Of a stretch of 64,000 nucleotides of DNA, positions 51,089-59,280 are shown piece by piece. Numbering within the stretch: the stretch's first letter is position 1; the number at the start of each line of letters is the position of its first letter. The notes beneath the pieces are model-generated. The model saw only the letters and a program-made list of their open reading frames with translations, had not been told where the DNA came from and made no database searches. The stretch covers positions 62,001 to 126,000 of the forward strand of contig NZ_JAIWYX010000009.1 in NCBI RefSeq assembly GCF_020251205.1. The letters are read 5' to 3'. The stretch is from Arthrobacter sp. M4 (GTDB taxonomy: Bacteria > Actinomycetota > Actinomycetes > Actinomycetales > Micrococcaceae). A program made the translations under genes and the position numbers.

Positions 51089-53121
51089 ACAGCAATCTCC
51101 GGCTTCAACGTCTTCAGTGTCCAATACTTGTGCTTGCGGACTGCCAGCGTGGACATCGCGGCGCCCAGCACAGTGTAGCCAAGGAGGCCCAGTACTGTTG
51201 GCCAGACCAAGGAGAGATCACCACCGTAGACAAGGCGCCGCATGCCCGACACCACGTATCCCATGGGCAGGATCTGATGAACCGCATGTAGGGGAGCGGG
51301 CGTCGTCTGCCAAGGGAAAGTTCCGCCGGAGGAAACCAGTTGCAGCACCAGCAGGATCAGTACCACAAACTTCCCAGGGGTGCCCAGCAACGCCACGATC
51401 CCTTGGATGATCGCGCTGAAAGCCATCACCGCGGCAAGCATTAGCAGCCACATAAGTATGGGGTGGGCTGGATTGAGGCCCAAGGCAAGATCCACCGCAA
51501 GTGTCAGGAGGCTGGCTTGGACCGCCGCCACGCCGAAGAAGGGCAGCCAACCGCCCAGGGCGATCTTCCAGGACGGCGCATTGGACGCCAGCGCACGCTG
51601 AGTTACCGGCCGCATGGCCTGGACCAGCATAAACACGCCGATCCACAGCGCGAGCGTCAGGAAAAACGGAGCCAATCCTGCACCGTACGTGCCTGCTTTG
51701 GCCTGCGACACGTTGTTCACCGCCACAGGATCCGCCATGACCCTGGAGACTTTGTCCTTCTGGGCATCGTTCGGATTGGGCACCTTTCCGGCGCCCGAAG
51801 CCAGCTCCGTCGCCAGCGTTCGTGCGCCGTCCGCCGCAGTGGCGGCCCCCGATGCAAGTTGTGCCGCACCGTCGTCGAGCTTTGCAGCACCATCGGCCAG
51901 ACGGGCAGTGCCGTCCAAGGCAGACTGCTGGCCGGAGGCGAGGGCGGCAGCACCGCTGGCCAGCCGATCGGCGCCCGACGCCGACTGGCTGATCGCACCT
52001 GCAAGGGCCGGTGTTGCATTGGCCAGCCTAGTGGCCCCTGCGCTGACAGCAGCCGCGCCGTCGGACAACTGTTGGATCTTCGCCGCATCGCTGGCGATGG
52101 TGGCGCGTGCCTGGGCCGCAGGCCCGGAACCTGAGGCGGCGTCGACGTCGGCAATCACCTTGTCGGCCTGCTCCTGGGTGAGGATGCCCGCGGCAACGAG
52201 CCTCGCTGTGCTCGCCGCCACTCGGTCATGAAGCCCGGTGTCGACGGCCCCCAACTGCCCGACGACGTCCTGGACTTTAGCGTTGAGCTCGGCGTTGCCT
52301 ATGGCGACTTGGGCGGCGCCGTCAGCCAGACGGCGGGTGTCGGTGGGCAGCGTTGCAGTCTTGTCCTGAAGCTGATGCAGCCCGGCATCGAGTTGGGCGG
52401 TGCCATCGTTCAGTTGGTTGGCGCCGTCGCGCAGCCTGGTCTGGCCAGCGAGCAGTTCCCCCGTGCCGCTACGGAGCTGGCTTGTGCCGTTGGACAGCGT
52501 GGCGGAGCCATCCCGGAGCTTGTCAACGCCATTCGCGAGTTTGTCCGCGCCCTCTGCTGCCTTAGCCAGCTGGGCATGGATGGTGCCGAAGCCCGTGAGC
52601 AGCTGGTTGGCTGTTTCCTCGCCCACTTCCCTGGCCACCGTTGCGTGCACCGCCGTCGTTAGCTTGTCCACGATTGAGCTCAGCAGATAGTTGTTCGCAT
52701 CGTTGGTGGTGACATTGAGCATCGCTTGATTGGCCGCGTCGAACTTGCCGGGCGAGACCAGGTTTGCGGAAAAGTCCTTCGGGATATTCAGGGCAAAGCC
52801 GTACTTCCCGTCACGCACTCCCTGCTCGGCTTCCGAGCTGGAGGCTACAAGCTGCCAATTGAAGACGTGCCCATCCACGAGGCTGTCGGCCACTTTCCTG
52901 CCGGCCTCCAACTCCGTGCCGTCGGCAGCGGTGGCACCCGCGTCTTCCACAACGAGCGCTGCGTCGATCTGGTTGAGGTTCCCGTAGGGGTCCCAGTTGG
53001 CGTACAGGTACACGGCGCCATAGAGGAGGGGCACCATGGTCAGGGCCAGAATGGTCAGTTTGGGGAGCAAGCCGCCAGTCATGCGCTTGAGTTCCGAGCG
53101 GGCGAGGCGCAGCACGGTCAT
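51085..53121 (-). CDS. YhgE/Pip family membrane protein
   Basis: A 678-residue membrane protein of the YhgE/Pip (phage infection protein) family, related to ABC-2 type permeases such as ESX-associated YueB. One N-terminal helix is followed by about 440 extracytoplasmic residues. Many heptad-like GA-x-QL-x-DG-x-A repeats in it form a long coiled coil (ALASGQQSALDGTARLADG). Five or more C-terminal helices follow (VVLGLLGYTVLGAAMSTLA). Start ATG 53121 has GGAG upstream. It overlaps the partner genes on both sides, so the three genes act as one unit. Substrate export is plausible but unproven. Confidence 0.92.
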   Translation of the reverse strand: MTVLRLARSELKRMTGGLLPKLTILALTMVPLLYGAVYLYANWDPYGNLNQIDAALVVEDAGATAADGTELEAGRKVADSLVDGHVFNWQLVASSSEAEQGVRDGKYGFALNIPKDFSANLVSPGKFDAANQAMLNVTTNDANNYLLSSIVDKLTTAVHATVAREVGEETANQLLTGFGTIHAQLAKAAEGADKLANGVDKLRDGSATLSNGTSQLRSGTGELLAGQTRLRDGANQLNDGTAQLDAGLHQLQDKTATLPTDTRRLADGAAQVAIGNAELNAKVQDVVGQLGAVDTGLHDRVAASTARLVAAGILTQEQADKVIADVDAASGSGPAAQARATIASDAAKIQQLSDGAAAVSAGATRLANATPALAGAISQSASGADRLASGAAALASGQQSALDGTARLADGAAKLDDGAAQLASGAATAADGARTLATELASGAGKVPNPNDAQKDKVSRVMADPVAVNNVSQAKAGTYGAGLAPFFLTLALWIGVFMLVQAMRPVTQRALASNAPSWKIALGGWLPFFGVAAVQASLLTLAVDLALGLNPAHPILMWLLMLAAVMAFSAIIQGIVALLGTPGKFVVLILLVLQLVSSGGTFPWQTTPAPLHAVHQILPMGYVVSGMRRLVYGGDLSLVWPTVLGLLGYTVLGAAMSTLAVRKHKYWTLKTLKPEIAV

Positions 53122-53834
53122 GATGCACTCCTGGTCAGGCATCGGGCCTCGGCAGAAGGTTCTGGAGCTGCTGCCTCCGGCATCGCGGCTCCCGGTTCGG
53201 GTTCGCGTTCCGTGAGTGCCTTAGCAATTACGACGCCGGCGCCGTCCCACCCGTTCGGAAGGGCAGCGACGGTGGCGACGACGGCGAGCGGCCTCCCGCC
53301 GTCGTCGGCCAATGACTGAAGCCGGGGCAGCCAATGTTCCGGGGCCAAGCCGTGACGGTCCGGCGAGTCGACTACCAGCAGGTCCACTGTCGGGTCGGCA
53401 AGCGCCAGGCTGGTGAGCAATTCGAGGCGCCGGTGAGGCGGCAGCTGTTCCACCCACAGCTGCGAGATGTCTTCAAAGCGGTTGACCTTGAGCCATGGCC
53501 CACTGAGCAGCGCGCCGCGGTAACGGCGCGGAATCAGGGCAAGGTCCTCCGTGACGAGGTCCCGCACGGTGAGATGTTGTTCCGGTTCGTTGACGCCCGG
53601 TGAATCGACCAGGGCACTGGCCCGGCGCAGGGCCTTGACGCGGCTGTTGCCGTCCCAAGTGAGGACGCCGCCCCCGGCTTTCATCCGGCCGGAGAGCGTG
53701 AGCGCCAAAGCGGTGCGCTGATCCTGATTGTCAGCGCACGCCAGAACGAGTTGGCCGCGTTTGGCGGTCAGGGAGGTCGCGGGCAGGAGATCGTCCCGCC
53801 TGCCGGGGACATGGATTTGCCGTGCTGTCAGCAC
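53118..53834 (-). CDS. Degenerate ABC-transporter ATPase-like protein
   Basis: A 238-residue protein that aligns with ABC ATPases but lacks their catalytic residues. The Walker A position reads ACADNQDQRTA: Lys is Gln39 and the Gly residues are Asp or Gln. The signature LSGGQ is PPHRR, and Walker B ends VVDSPD without the catalytic Glu. The hydrophobic skeleton (HLTVRDLVTEDLALIP, LLTSLALADPTVDLLVVD) is kept. It should not hydrolyse ATP and may be a structural partner of YhgE. Start is GTG with AAAGG 7 nt upstream. First gene of the operon. Confidence 0.85.
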   Translation of the reverse strand: MLTARQIHVPGRRDDLLPATSLTAKRGQLVLACADNQDQRTALALTLSGRMKAGGGVLTWDGNSRVKALRRASALVDSPGVNEPEQHLTVRDLVTEDLALIPRRYRGALLSGPWLKVNRFEDISQLWVEQLPPHRRLELLTSLALADPTVDLLVVDSPDRHGLAPEHWLPRLQSLADDGGRPLAVVATVAALPNGWDGAGVVIAKALTEREPEPGAAMPEAAAPEPSAEARCLTRSAS

Positions 53835-53880
53835 AGTCAGACCTTTCGCAGAATTGATACTCTGCTATCAGTCTAAATTA

Positions 53881-53896
53881 AACTGACTGGTCAGTT
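53881..53896. promoter_or_regulatory. TetR operator
   Basis: AACTGAC-TG-GTCAGTT: perfect 7-bp arms with a 2-bp centre, 47 nt upstream of the operon start. The AT-rich TAAATTA next to it likely holds the promoter. The TetR gene is third in this operon, so negative autoregulation is the simple reading. Confidence 0.8.
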
Positions 53897-53920
53897 CAAA
53901 TAAGCAAGTTGGGGTGAGCG

Positions 53921-55381
53921 TTAGAGGTTGTACTTCTCCAGAAGGCGCAGCCACACTTCGCTCAGCGTGGGGAATGACGGCACCGCATGCCAGAGGCGAT
54001 CAACCGTGACTTCGCCCACGATGGCAATCGTGGCGGCGTGGACGAGTTCGGCGACGCCCGGGCCTACGAACGTCGCGCCGACCAGTACGCGCCGATCCTC
54101 GTCAATCACCAGCTGGGCCCAGCCTTTGTAATCCAGGGAAAGCAGTTGGGAGCCGGATACGTTGATAGGCAGTTCCACGGAATTTGCCACAATGCCTGCA
54201 GTCCGGGCCTGCTCGATGGACTTGCCCACCGATGCCACCTCCGGGTCAGTGAACACCACGGAAGGAATAGCGTGTTCATCGGCCGTGCGCGCCAGCGGGC
54301 TCCATGGCCGGGGATTGCCGCGCAGCTTGCCGTGGGCGCGCGCCACAATCGCATCTCCTGTGATTCGGGCCTCATATTTGCCTTGGTGGGTCAGAAGCGC
54401 ATTTCCGGCTGCATCGCCAGCCGCGTAGAGCCACAATCCGCTGGTTCCGTCACTGACATCGCCTTCCACCAGGCCCGTGGAATCCGTGCTGAGCATAATT
54501 CGCCCGTTGCTGTCGGTGTCGATTCCCACGCTTTCAAGCCCCATGTTGGTCAAGGCGGGGTGTCGGCCGGATGTGACCAGTACTTGCGTGGCCACCACGG
54601 CGCTGCCGTCACTGAGGGACAAAATGACTGTGCCGTCGTCGTTCTTGACTACTTTTTCAAGCTGGGTCTTGAGGCGGAGTTCGACGCCGTCCGCCCTAAG
54701 TCCGCCGGCGACCAGCCGGCCAGCTTCCGGCGGGTAGGTGCTGAGAAGGTTCCCGCGCGCAATGAGCGTTACGGAACTGCCCAGCCGGGCGAAAGCCTGG
54801 GCCAGTTCGACGCCGGCAACGCCGCCGCCCAGGACGGCAAGGCGCCGCGGCACCTTCTTTGCGGACGTGGCGCCGCGGGTAGTCCAGTACGGGACCTCAG
54901 CCAGGCCTGGAACCGGTGGAATGTTGGGGGTCGACCCAGTCGCAATTACGACGGCGTGGCGGGCCTTGAGTGCATAGCTGTTCCCGTCGTTGCCCTCCAC
55001 CTGGACTTCACGGGGGCCAGTGATCCGCGCGCGGCCGCGAATAAGGTCGATCCCGGCTTTATTGAGCCATTCAACCTGGCTGTCATCCTGCCACCGGTTG
55101 ACGAACCAATTCCGATTCTTCAGCACAGCGTCGGCGTCCAGGGTCAGGGTAACGGCCTCCGCCGAGCCAGGGAATGACTGCGCTGCGTGAAGCGCGGTAC
55201 CGGGACGAAGCAACGCCTTGGATGGGATGCATGCCCAATAGGAGCACTCGCCGCCGACCAGTTCGCTTTCGATGACCACCGCCGTGAGTCCGCCACGAAC
55301 CACTCTGTCCGCGACGTTTTCCCCGACGGCCCCCGCGCCGATCACTATGACATCGAATTCCCGGGAACTCTCCGCAGCCAT
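53921..55381 (-). CDS. Flavin disulfide oxidoreductase (mycothione/mercuric reductase-like)
   Basis: A 486-residue FAD enzyme of the pyridine nucleotide-disulfide family. VIVIGAGAVGENVA binds FAD. The redox pair is Cys46-Cys51 in GGECSYWACIPSK, with unusual Ser-Tyr-Trp-Ala between the cysteines. A NAD-binding VLGGGVAGVELAQAF lies near residue 185, and AAGDAAGNALLTHQGKYEA near 330. The C-terminal HAVPSFPTLSE contributes the partner His and Glu. It could reduce mycothiol disulfide or another small disulfide; the loop is not that of dihydrolipoyl dehydrogenase. Start ATG 55381. Confidence 0.87.
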   Translation of the reverse strand: MAAESSREFDVIVIGAGAVGENVADRVVRGGLTAVVIESELVGGECSYWACIPSKALLRPGTALHAAQSFPGSAEAVTLTLDADAVLKNRNWFVNRWQDDSQVEWLNKAGIDLIRGRARITGPREVQVEGNDGNSYALKARHAVVIATGSTPNIPPVPGLAEVPYWTTRGATSAKKVPRRLAVLGGGVAGVELAQAFARLGSSVTLIARGNLLSTYPPEAGRLVAGGLRADGVELRLKTQLEKVVKNDDGTVILSLSDGSAVVATQVLVTSGRHPALTNMGLESVGIDTDSNGRIMLSTDSTGLVEGDVSDGTSGLWLYAAGDAAGNALLTHQGKYEARITGDAIVARAHGKLRGNPRPWSPLARTADEHAIPSVVFTDPEVASVGKSIEQARTAGIVANSVELPINVSGSQLLSLDYKGWAQLVIDEDRRVLVGATFVGPGVAELVHAATIAIVGEVTVDRLWHAVPSFPTLSEVWLRLLEKYNL

Positions 55382-55413
55382 GTCTGAAGCCTACGCCGGT
55401 GAAGCCCGTCCCG

Positions 55414-55479
55414 TGCTTGCGGGAAAGCAGAAGGCCCGGCAGTCATTGCTTGCGGGAAAGCAGAAGGCCCGGCAGTCAT
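55414..55479. repeat. Perfect 33-bp tandem duplication at a terminator
   Basis: Copies at 55414-55446 and 55447-55479 are identical. Each contains one arm (AAGGCCCGGCAGTC) of the tRNA-Arg terminator, so the duplication doubled half of the terminator. Confidence 0.95.
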
Positions 55480-55495
55480 TCGACTGCCGGGCCTT
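55464..55495 (-). terminator. tRNA-Arg terminator
   Basis: AAGGCCCGGCAGTC (55464-55477), loop ATTC, GACTGCCGGGCCTT (55482-55495): a perfect 14-bp stem 7 nt after the tRNA end on the minus strand, then TTCTGCTTTCC. Confidence 0.85.
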
Positions 55496-55502
55496 CGTTC
55501 CG

Positions 55503-55576
<74 letters not shown>

Positions 55577-55886
55577 ATTTTGTGTTCTTTTGGCGGGCTT
55601 TTGAGTCGGCAAATCTTGTTTGCCTTTCCCGTTCGCCCCCCGAACCTCAATAAACTGTACGCGAGTTCCGTCGCGGTTCCAAATCGAGAAGTGTGTAACA
55701 TTCGCAACTAGACCGGTATATGTGACCTTGATCACTAAACCGCGCTATTTTGCGGGACTGAACCCTGATTTCCCGCGGATAACTTTCAAAATCCCTAAAA
55801 GGTCAGACGTCAGATCCGGAATTGGTCTGGTCCGCGCCACCTAGCATTTAGGACACAGACCATTACCCCGACCGAAGGGATACGAC
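55577..55886. promoter_or_regulatory. Divergent control region of pckG and tRNA-Arg
   Basis: About 310 bp with no gene. It holds the tRNA promoter towards the left and the pckG promoter to the right. A CRP/GlxR-like box TGTGA-CCTTGA-TCACT lies at 55721-55736. The AT-rich GTAACATTCGCAAC segment precedes it. Confidence 0.5.
55721..55736. promoter_or_regulatory. CRP/GlxR-like cAMP-receptor box
   Basis: TGTGACCTTGATCACT matches TGTGA-N6-TCACA except the last base. It sits 151 nt upstream of the pckG start. Control of gluconeogenic pckG by a cAMP receptor is known in corynebacteria (GlxR); applying it here is inference. Confidence 0.6.
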
Positions 55887-57713
55887 ATGGGAGATCTGGC
55901 GAGACTGCCCCTGCTTGAAAAGGCACCCACCACCCACGCGGGCCTCCTGGCCTGGGTTGAAGAGGTTGCGGAGCTGACTCAGCCCGATCGCATCCACTGG
56001 GTGGATGGTAGCGAGGCCGAAAACAAGAAGCTCACGGATGAATTGGTTGAGGCCGGCACGCTGAAGCCGCTCAACCCCGAACTCTTCCCCAATTCTTTTG
56101 CGGCGTTCTCCGACCCCGCTGACGTTGCCCGCGTTGAGGAGCAGACCTTCATCTGCTCCGAGAACAAGCACGACGCCGGATTCACCAACAACTGGATGGC
56201 GCCTGCCGAGATGAAGGAAAAGCTGCGCGGCCTGTTCGCCGGCTCCATGCGCGGGCGCACCATGTACGTCATCCCGTTCGTGATGGGACACCTTGACGCC
56301 GAAGATCCGAAGTTTGGCGTTGAGATCACCGACTCCGCCTACGTCGTAGCATCCATGCGCATCATGGCCCGCATCGGTTCCGACGTCCTGGAGCGCATCA
56401 CCCAGACTGACGCCTTCTTCGTTCCGGCCCTGCACTCCCTGGGTGCGCCGCTGGAGCCCGGGCAGGCTGATGTCGCTTGGCCTTGCAACCCGGAGAAGTG
56501 GATTGTGCACTTCCCTGAAGAGCGCTCCATTTGGTCCTACGGCTCTGGCTACGGTGGAAACGCACTGCTGGGCAAGAAGTGCTATTCGCTTCGCATTGCC
56601 TCCGTTATGGCCCGGGACGAGGGCTGGCTGGCCGAGCACATGCTCATCCTGAAGCTCACCAGCCCGGAGAACAAGGTCTACAACATCGCTGCGGCCTTCC
56701 CGTCCGCCTGCGGCAAGACCAACCTCGCCCTGCTGGACCCCACCATCAAGGGCTGGAAGGTCGAGACGCTTGGCGACGACATCACCTGGATGCGCTTCGG
56801 CAAAGAAGGTGAACTCCGCGCGGTCAACCCCGAGGCTGGCCTGTTCGGCGTGGCACCGGGCACCGGTTGGGGCACCAACCCCAACGCCATGCGAGCCATC
56901 GCCAAGGGCAACAGCATCTTCACCAACGTTGCACTGACCGATGACGGCGGCGTCTGGTGGGAAGGCATGACGGAGGAAACCCCGGCACACCTGACCGACT
57001 GGCAGGGCAACTCGTGGACGCCCGAGTCCGGAGTCCCCGCCGCGCACCCGAACTCCCGCTTCTGCACGCCGATCGACCAGATCGACATGCTGGCGGACGA
57101 GTACTTCAACCCGGAAGGCGTGGAACTCTCCGCGATCCTGTTCGGTGGCCGCCGCAAGACCACCATCCCGCTGGTTACGCAGGCCCGCGACTGGTCCAAC
57201 GGCATCTTCATGGGCGCCACGCTCTCGTCCGAAACCACGGCTGCGGCCGCTGGTGCCGTCGGCGTGGTCCGTCGCGACCCCATGGCCATGCTTCCCTTCA
57301 TCGGTTACGACGCAGGCGACTACCTGAACCACTGGGTGAACCTGTCCGCCAAGGCCAACCCGGAGCGTTTGCCCAAGATCTTCCTGGTCAACTGGTTCCG
57401 ACGCACGGCTGACGGTGGCTTCGCCTGGCCTGGCTTCGGTGACAACTCGCGCATTCTGAAGTGGGCAATCGAGCGCTTGGAAGGCAAGGCGGACGCCGTC
57501 GAGACGCCCATCGGTTTTGTCCCCACCGGTGACTCCGTCGACCTGACTGGTCTAGACATGACGCCGGCCGAAGTCGAGGATGCTGTCCGCGTGGACCGCG
57601 ACGAGTGGGTCGCAGAGCTGGCTTCGATCGAAGAGTGGTTTGCCAACTTTGGCAGCTCGCTCCCGGAGGCCCTGCAGGCTGAACTCAAGGGTCTGAAGAC
57701 CCGCCTGGCCTAG
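55887..57713 (+). CDS. pckG: Phosphoenolpyruvate carboxykinase (GTP)
   Basis: A 608-residue cytoplasmic enzyme: oxaloacetate + GTP gives PEP + CO2 + GDP, the first step of gluconeogenesis. The GTP-type fold is clear: the P-loop FPSACGKTNLALL near residue 275 with the reactive Cys, the WGTNPNAM and FGGRRKTTIPLV substrate loops, and CSENKHDAGFTNNW near residue 92. Length is standard. Start ATG has AAGGGA 6-7 nt upstream. A long antisense frame over the gene is a GC-content shadow. It ends before a strong bidirectional terminator. It opposes ppc at 1.4 kb. Confidence 0.97.
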   Translation: MGDLARLPLLEKAPTTHAGLLAWVEEVAELTQPDRIHWVDGSEAENKKLTDELVEAGTLKPLNPELFPNSFAAFSDPADVARVEEQTFICSENKHDAGFTNNWMAPAEMKEKLRGLFAGSMRGRTMYVIPFVMGHLDAEDPKFGVEITDSAYVVASMRIMARIGSDVLERITQTDAFFVPALHSLGAPLEPGQADVAWPCNPEKWIVHFPEERSIWSYGSGYGGNALLGKKCYSLRIASVMARDEGWLAEHMLILKLTSPENKVYNIAAAFPSACGKTNLALLDPTIKGWKVETLGDDITWMRFGKEGELRAVNPEAGLFGVAPGTGWGTNPNAMRAIAKGNSIFTNVALTDDGGVWWEGMTEETPAHLTDWQGNSWTPESGVPAAHPNSRFCTPIDQIDMLADEYFNPEGVELSAILFGGRRKTTIPLVTQARDWSNGIFMGATLSSETTAAAAGAVGVVRRDPMAMLPFIGYDAGDYLNHWVNLSAKANPERLPKIFLVNWFRRTADGGFAWPGFGDNSRILKWAIERLEGKADAVETPIGFVPTGDSVDLTGLDMTPAEVEDAVRVDRDEWVAELASIEEWFANFGSSLPEALQAELKGLKTRLA

Positions 57714-57744
57714 ACCGGCCGCCTGCCGCCCGGCTGGCTAAAGA

Positions 57745-57794
57745 ACGACGACGGGGCCCACCTTTTCTGGCGAAAGGTGCGGCCCCGTCGTCGT
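57745..57794. terminator. Bidirectional terminator pckG / hmp
   Basis: ACGACGACGGGGCC ... ACCTTT pairs with AAAGGT ... GGCCCCGTCGTCGT over the loop TCTGGCG. The long stem stands between two convergent genes (pckG stop 57713, hmp stop 57810). Confidence 0.85.
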
Positions 57795-57809
57795 AGTTCT
57801 CGGGTGGGA

Positions 57810-58970
57810 CTAGGAAGCGAGCCAGACGTCAGGTCCGAAGACCTCGTAGTGGATGCTTGTGGCGGGAACGCCAGCTTCAATAGCTTCGTTGCGGATGTTC
57901 CGCATGAACGGAAGCGGTCCGCAGAGGAATAGGGTGGCGTTGGCTGGAAGATCAACTTCGCGCAGGGTCATGGAGCCCTGCTTGCCGTCGGCGTGCGGTT
58001 CCTTGAGCCAGAGCTGAAGATCGGCGTTTGCCAGACGGTCGACGTCGTGCGTCATCTGGCCGCGCAGCGCCCAGCTTTCGAGTGTGTTCTCTGCGTGGAG
58101 CACCAGGACTTCACGGTCCGAACCTGATTCGGCGAGTGAACGCAGAATCGACGCCGTCGGGGTGCAGCCAATGCCGGCGGATGCGAGCACCACGGGACCA
58201 TCGCCCTCCTTCAGGGTCACTTCACCGTAAGGGTTCGAGATTTCAAGAATGTCGCCGGGGTGAACATTGGTGTGGAGCGCCGTAGAGACCTCCCCGCCAT
58301 CGTTGAGCTTGGTGGTGAACACCCGCGACGTTCCCGAGCCCTCGGTTAAGGAGTACTGGCGAACCTGGCGTAATCCGTCCTTGAGCTGGACCTTCACGCT
58401 CACGTACTGGCCGGGCTTCGCGCTGGTAACCGGTGTGTCGTCGGCGGGCTCCAAGGTGAAGCTCATTGCGGACGTGCCGGCAGGTGTCTTGGAAGCGACG
58501 CGCCACGGGCTCCACGGTCGATCGTTGGCTTGTTCGGCGTAGAGGCCCTTCTCGATCTTGATGAGGGCATCCGCCATTAGCCAGTAAACCTCGGTCCATG
58601 CCTCGGCAATCTCCGGCGTGAGAACGTCTCCGAGGTCCTCTGCGATGGCCCCAAAGAGGTGCTCATAAACAACGGCATACTGCGGCTCGGTTACGCCAAG
58701 AGACGCGTGCTTGTGTGCAATGCGCTGAAGGACGCTCTCAGGCAGGGACTCCGGATTTTCTACGAGGTGGCTCGCAAAGGCGGCAATGCTTCCGGCCAGT
58801 GCCCGCTGCTGCTTCCCGGACTGCTGGTTGGAGCGGCTGAAAAGCCCGTCGAGCAATTCCGGATAGGCGGAAAACAGCCGCTTGTAGAACTTCGGTGTAA
58901 TGTCACCGATTCGTGAGGCCACCAGGGCGAGCGTGGCTTCGATGACGGGACGGGACTTTGTCGACAACAT
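57810..58970 (-). CDS. hmp: Flavohemoprotein nitric oxide dioxygenase
   Basis: A 386-residue cytoplasmic enzyme that converts NO + O2 to nitrate using NAD(P)H. An N-terminal globin domain (residues 1-140) has the proximal His in AHKHASLG near 86 and PEAIAEAW-type helix H. The FAD domain has RQYSLTEGSG near residue 205, and the NAD domain has GGIGCTP-like SAGIGCTPTASIL and FLCGPLPFM. Length is normal. Start ATG 58970 has GGAG upstream. A near-perfect NsrR operator lies 40 nt upstream and the nsrR gene follows divergently in order, so regulation by nitric oxide is evident. Confidence 0.96.
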   Translation of the reverse strand: MLSTKSRPVIEATLALVASRIGDITPKFYKRLFSAYPELLDGLFSRSNQQSGKQQRALAGSIAAFASHLVENPESLPESVLQRIAHKHASLGVTEPQYAVVYEHLFGAIAEDLGDVLTPEIAEAWTEVYWLMADALIKIEKGLYAEQANDRPWSPWRVASKTPAGTSAMSFTLEPADDTPVTSAKPGQYVSVKVQLKDGLRQVRQYSLTEGSGTSRVFTTKLNDGGEVSTALHTNVHPGDILEISNPYGEVTLKEGDGPVVLASAGIGCTPTASILRSLAESGSDREVLVLHAENTLESWALRGQMTHDVDRLANADLQLWLKEPHADGKQGSMTLREVDLPANATLFLCGPLPFMRNIRNEAIEAGVPATSIHYEVFGPDVWLAS

Positions 58971-59009
58971 GTGATGCTCCGTGGTGAGAAGTTGATGGTG
59001 CCTGCCTTT

Positions 59010-59036
59010 GATATATGCATTTGAAATGCGTATATC
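59010..59036. promoter_or_regulatory. NsrR operator of hmp
   Basis: Arms GATATATGCATTT and AAATGCGTATATC around a central G match at 12 of 13 positions. The core ATGCATTT-N-AAATGC is the NsrR consensus known from Gram-negative and Streptomyces hmp genes. It lies 40-66 nt upstream of the hmp start. Confidence 0.85.
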
Positions 59037-59040
59037 TGAC

Positions 59041-59280
59041 TCAATTTCTACACCTCGTAGAATTTCGAAGCAAATTCGCCAGGTGTTGGTGGGAGCCTGC
59101 GGGAATGCTGCCGCGCGGGCGGCCTGTCGGATCGGGGCGGGCCCGGATGCGGCGACGGGCGGCCTGTTCGATTGGGGCGGGCCCGGACGCGGCGACGGGC
59201 GGCATAGTCGATCGGGGCGTGTTCGGGCGGTGCCGTGTTCGGACAGCGTAATGTCCGGGCGACTTGTTCGGGCGGCGTCC
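59041..59280. repeat. GC-rich intergenic with 40-bp tandem repeats
   Basis: A 40-bp unit beginning GGGCGGCCTGT occurs at 59117 and 59157, with a partial third copy at 59197. Phrases such as GTTCGGGCGG recur up to 59275. It lies between the hmp control region and the end of nsrR and encodes nothing convincing. It may be a slippage array or part of a transcript end. Confidence 0.75.

Noticed and set aside
53987..55177. 396-codon antisense frame in the disulfide oxidoreductase
   Set aside because: Antisense shadow; no family features, and the minus-strand gene is complete.
55863..57332. 489-codon open frame antisense to pckG
   Set aside because: Mirror of a highly conserved gene; composition is His/Gly/Val-rich as expected of antisense GC-rich DNA, and no ribosome site or motif is present.
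59117..59230. CRISPR or REP array
   Set aside because: Directly adjoining 40-bp copies without unique spacers; imperfect tandem array.
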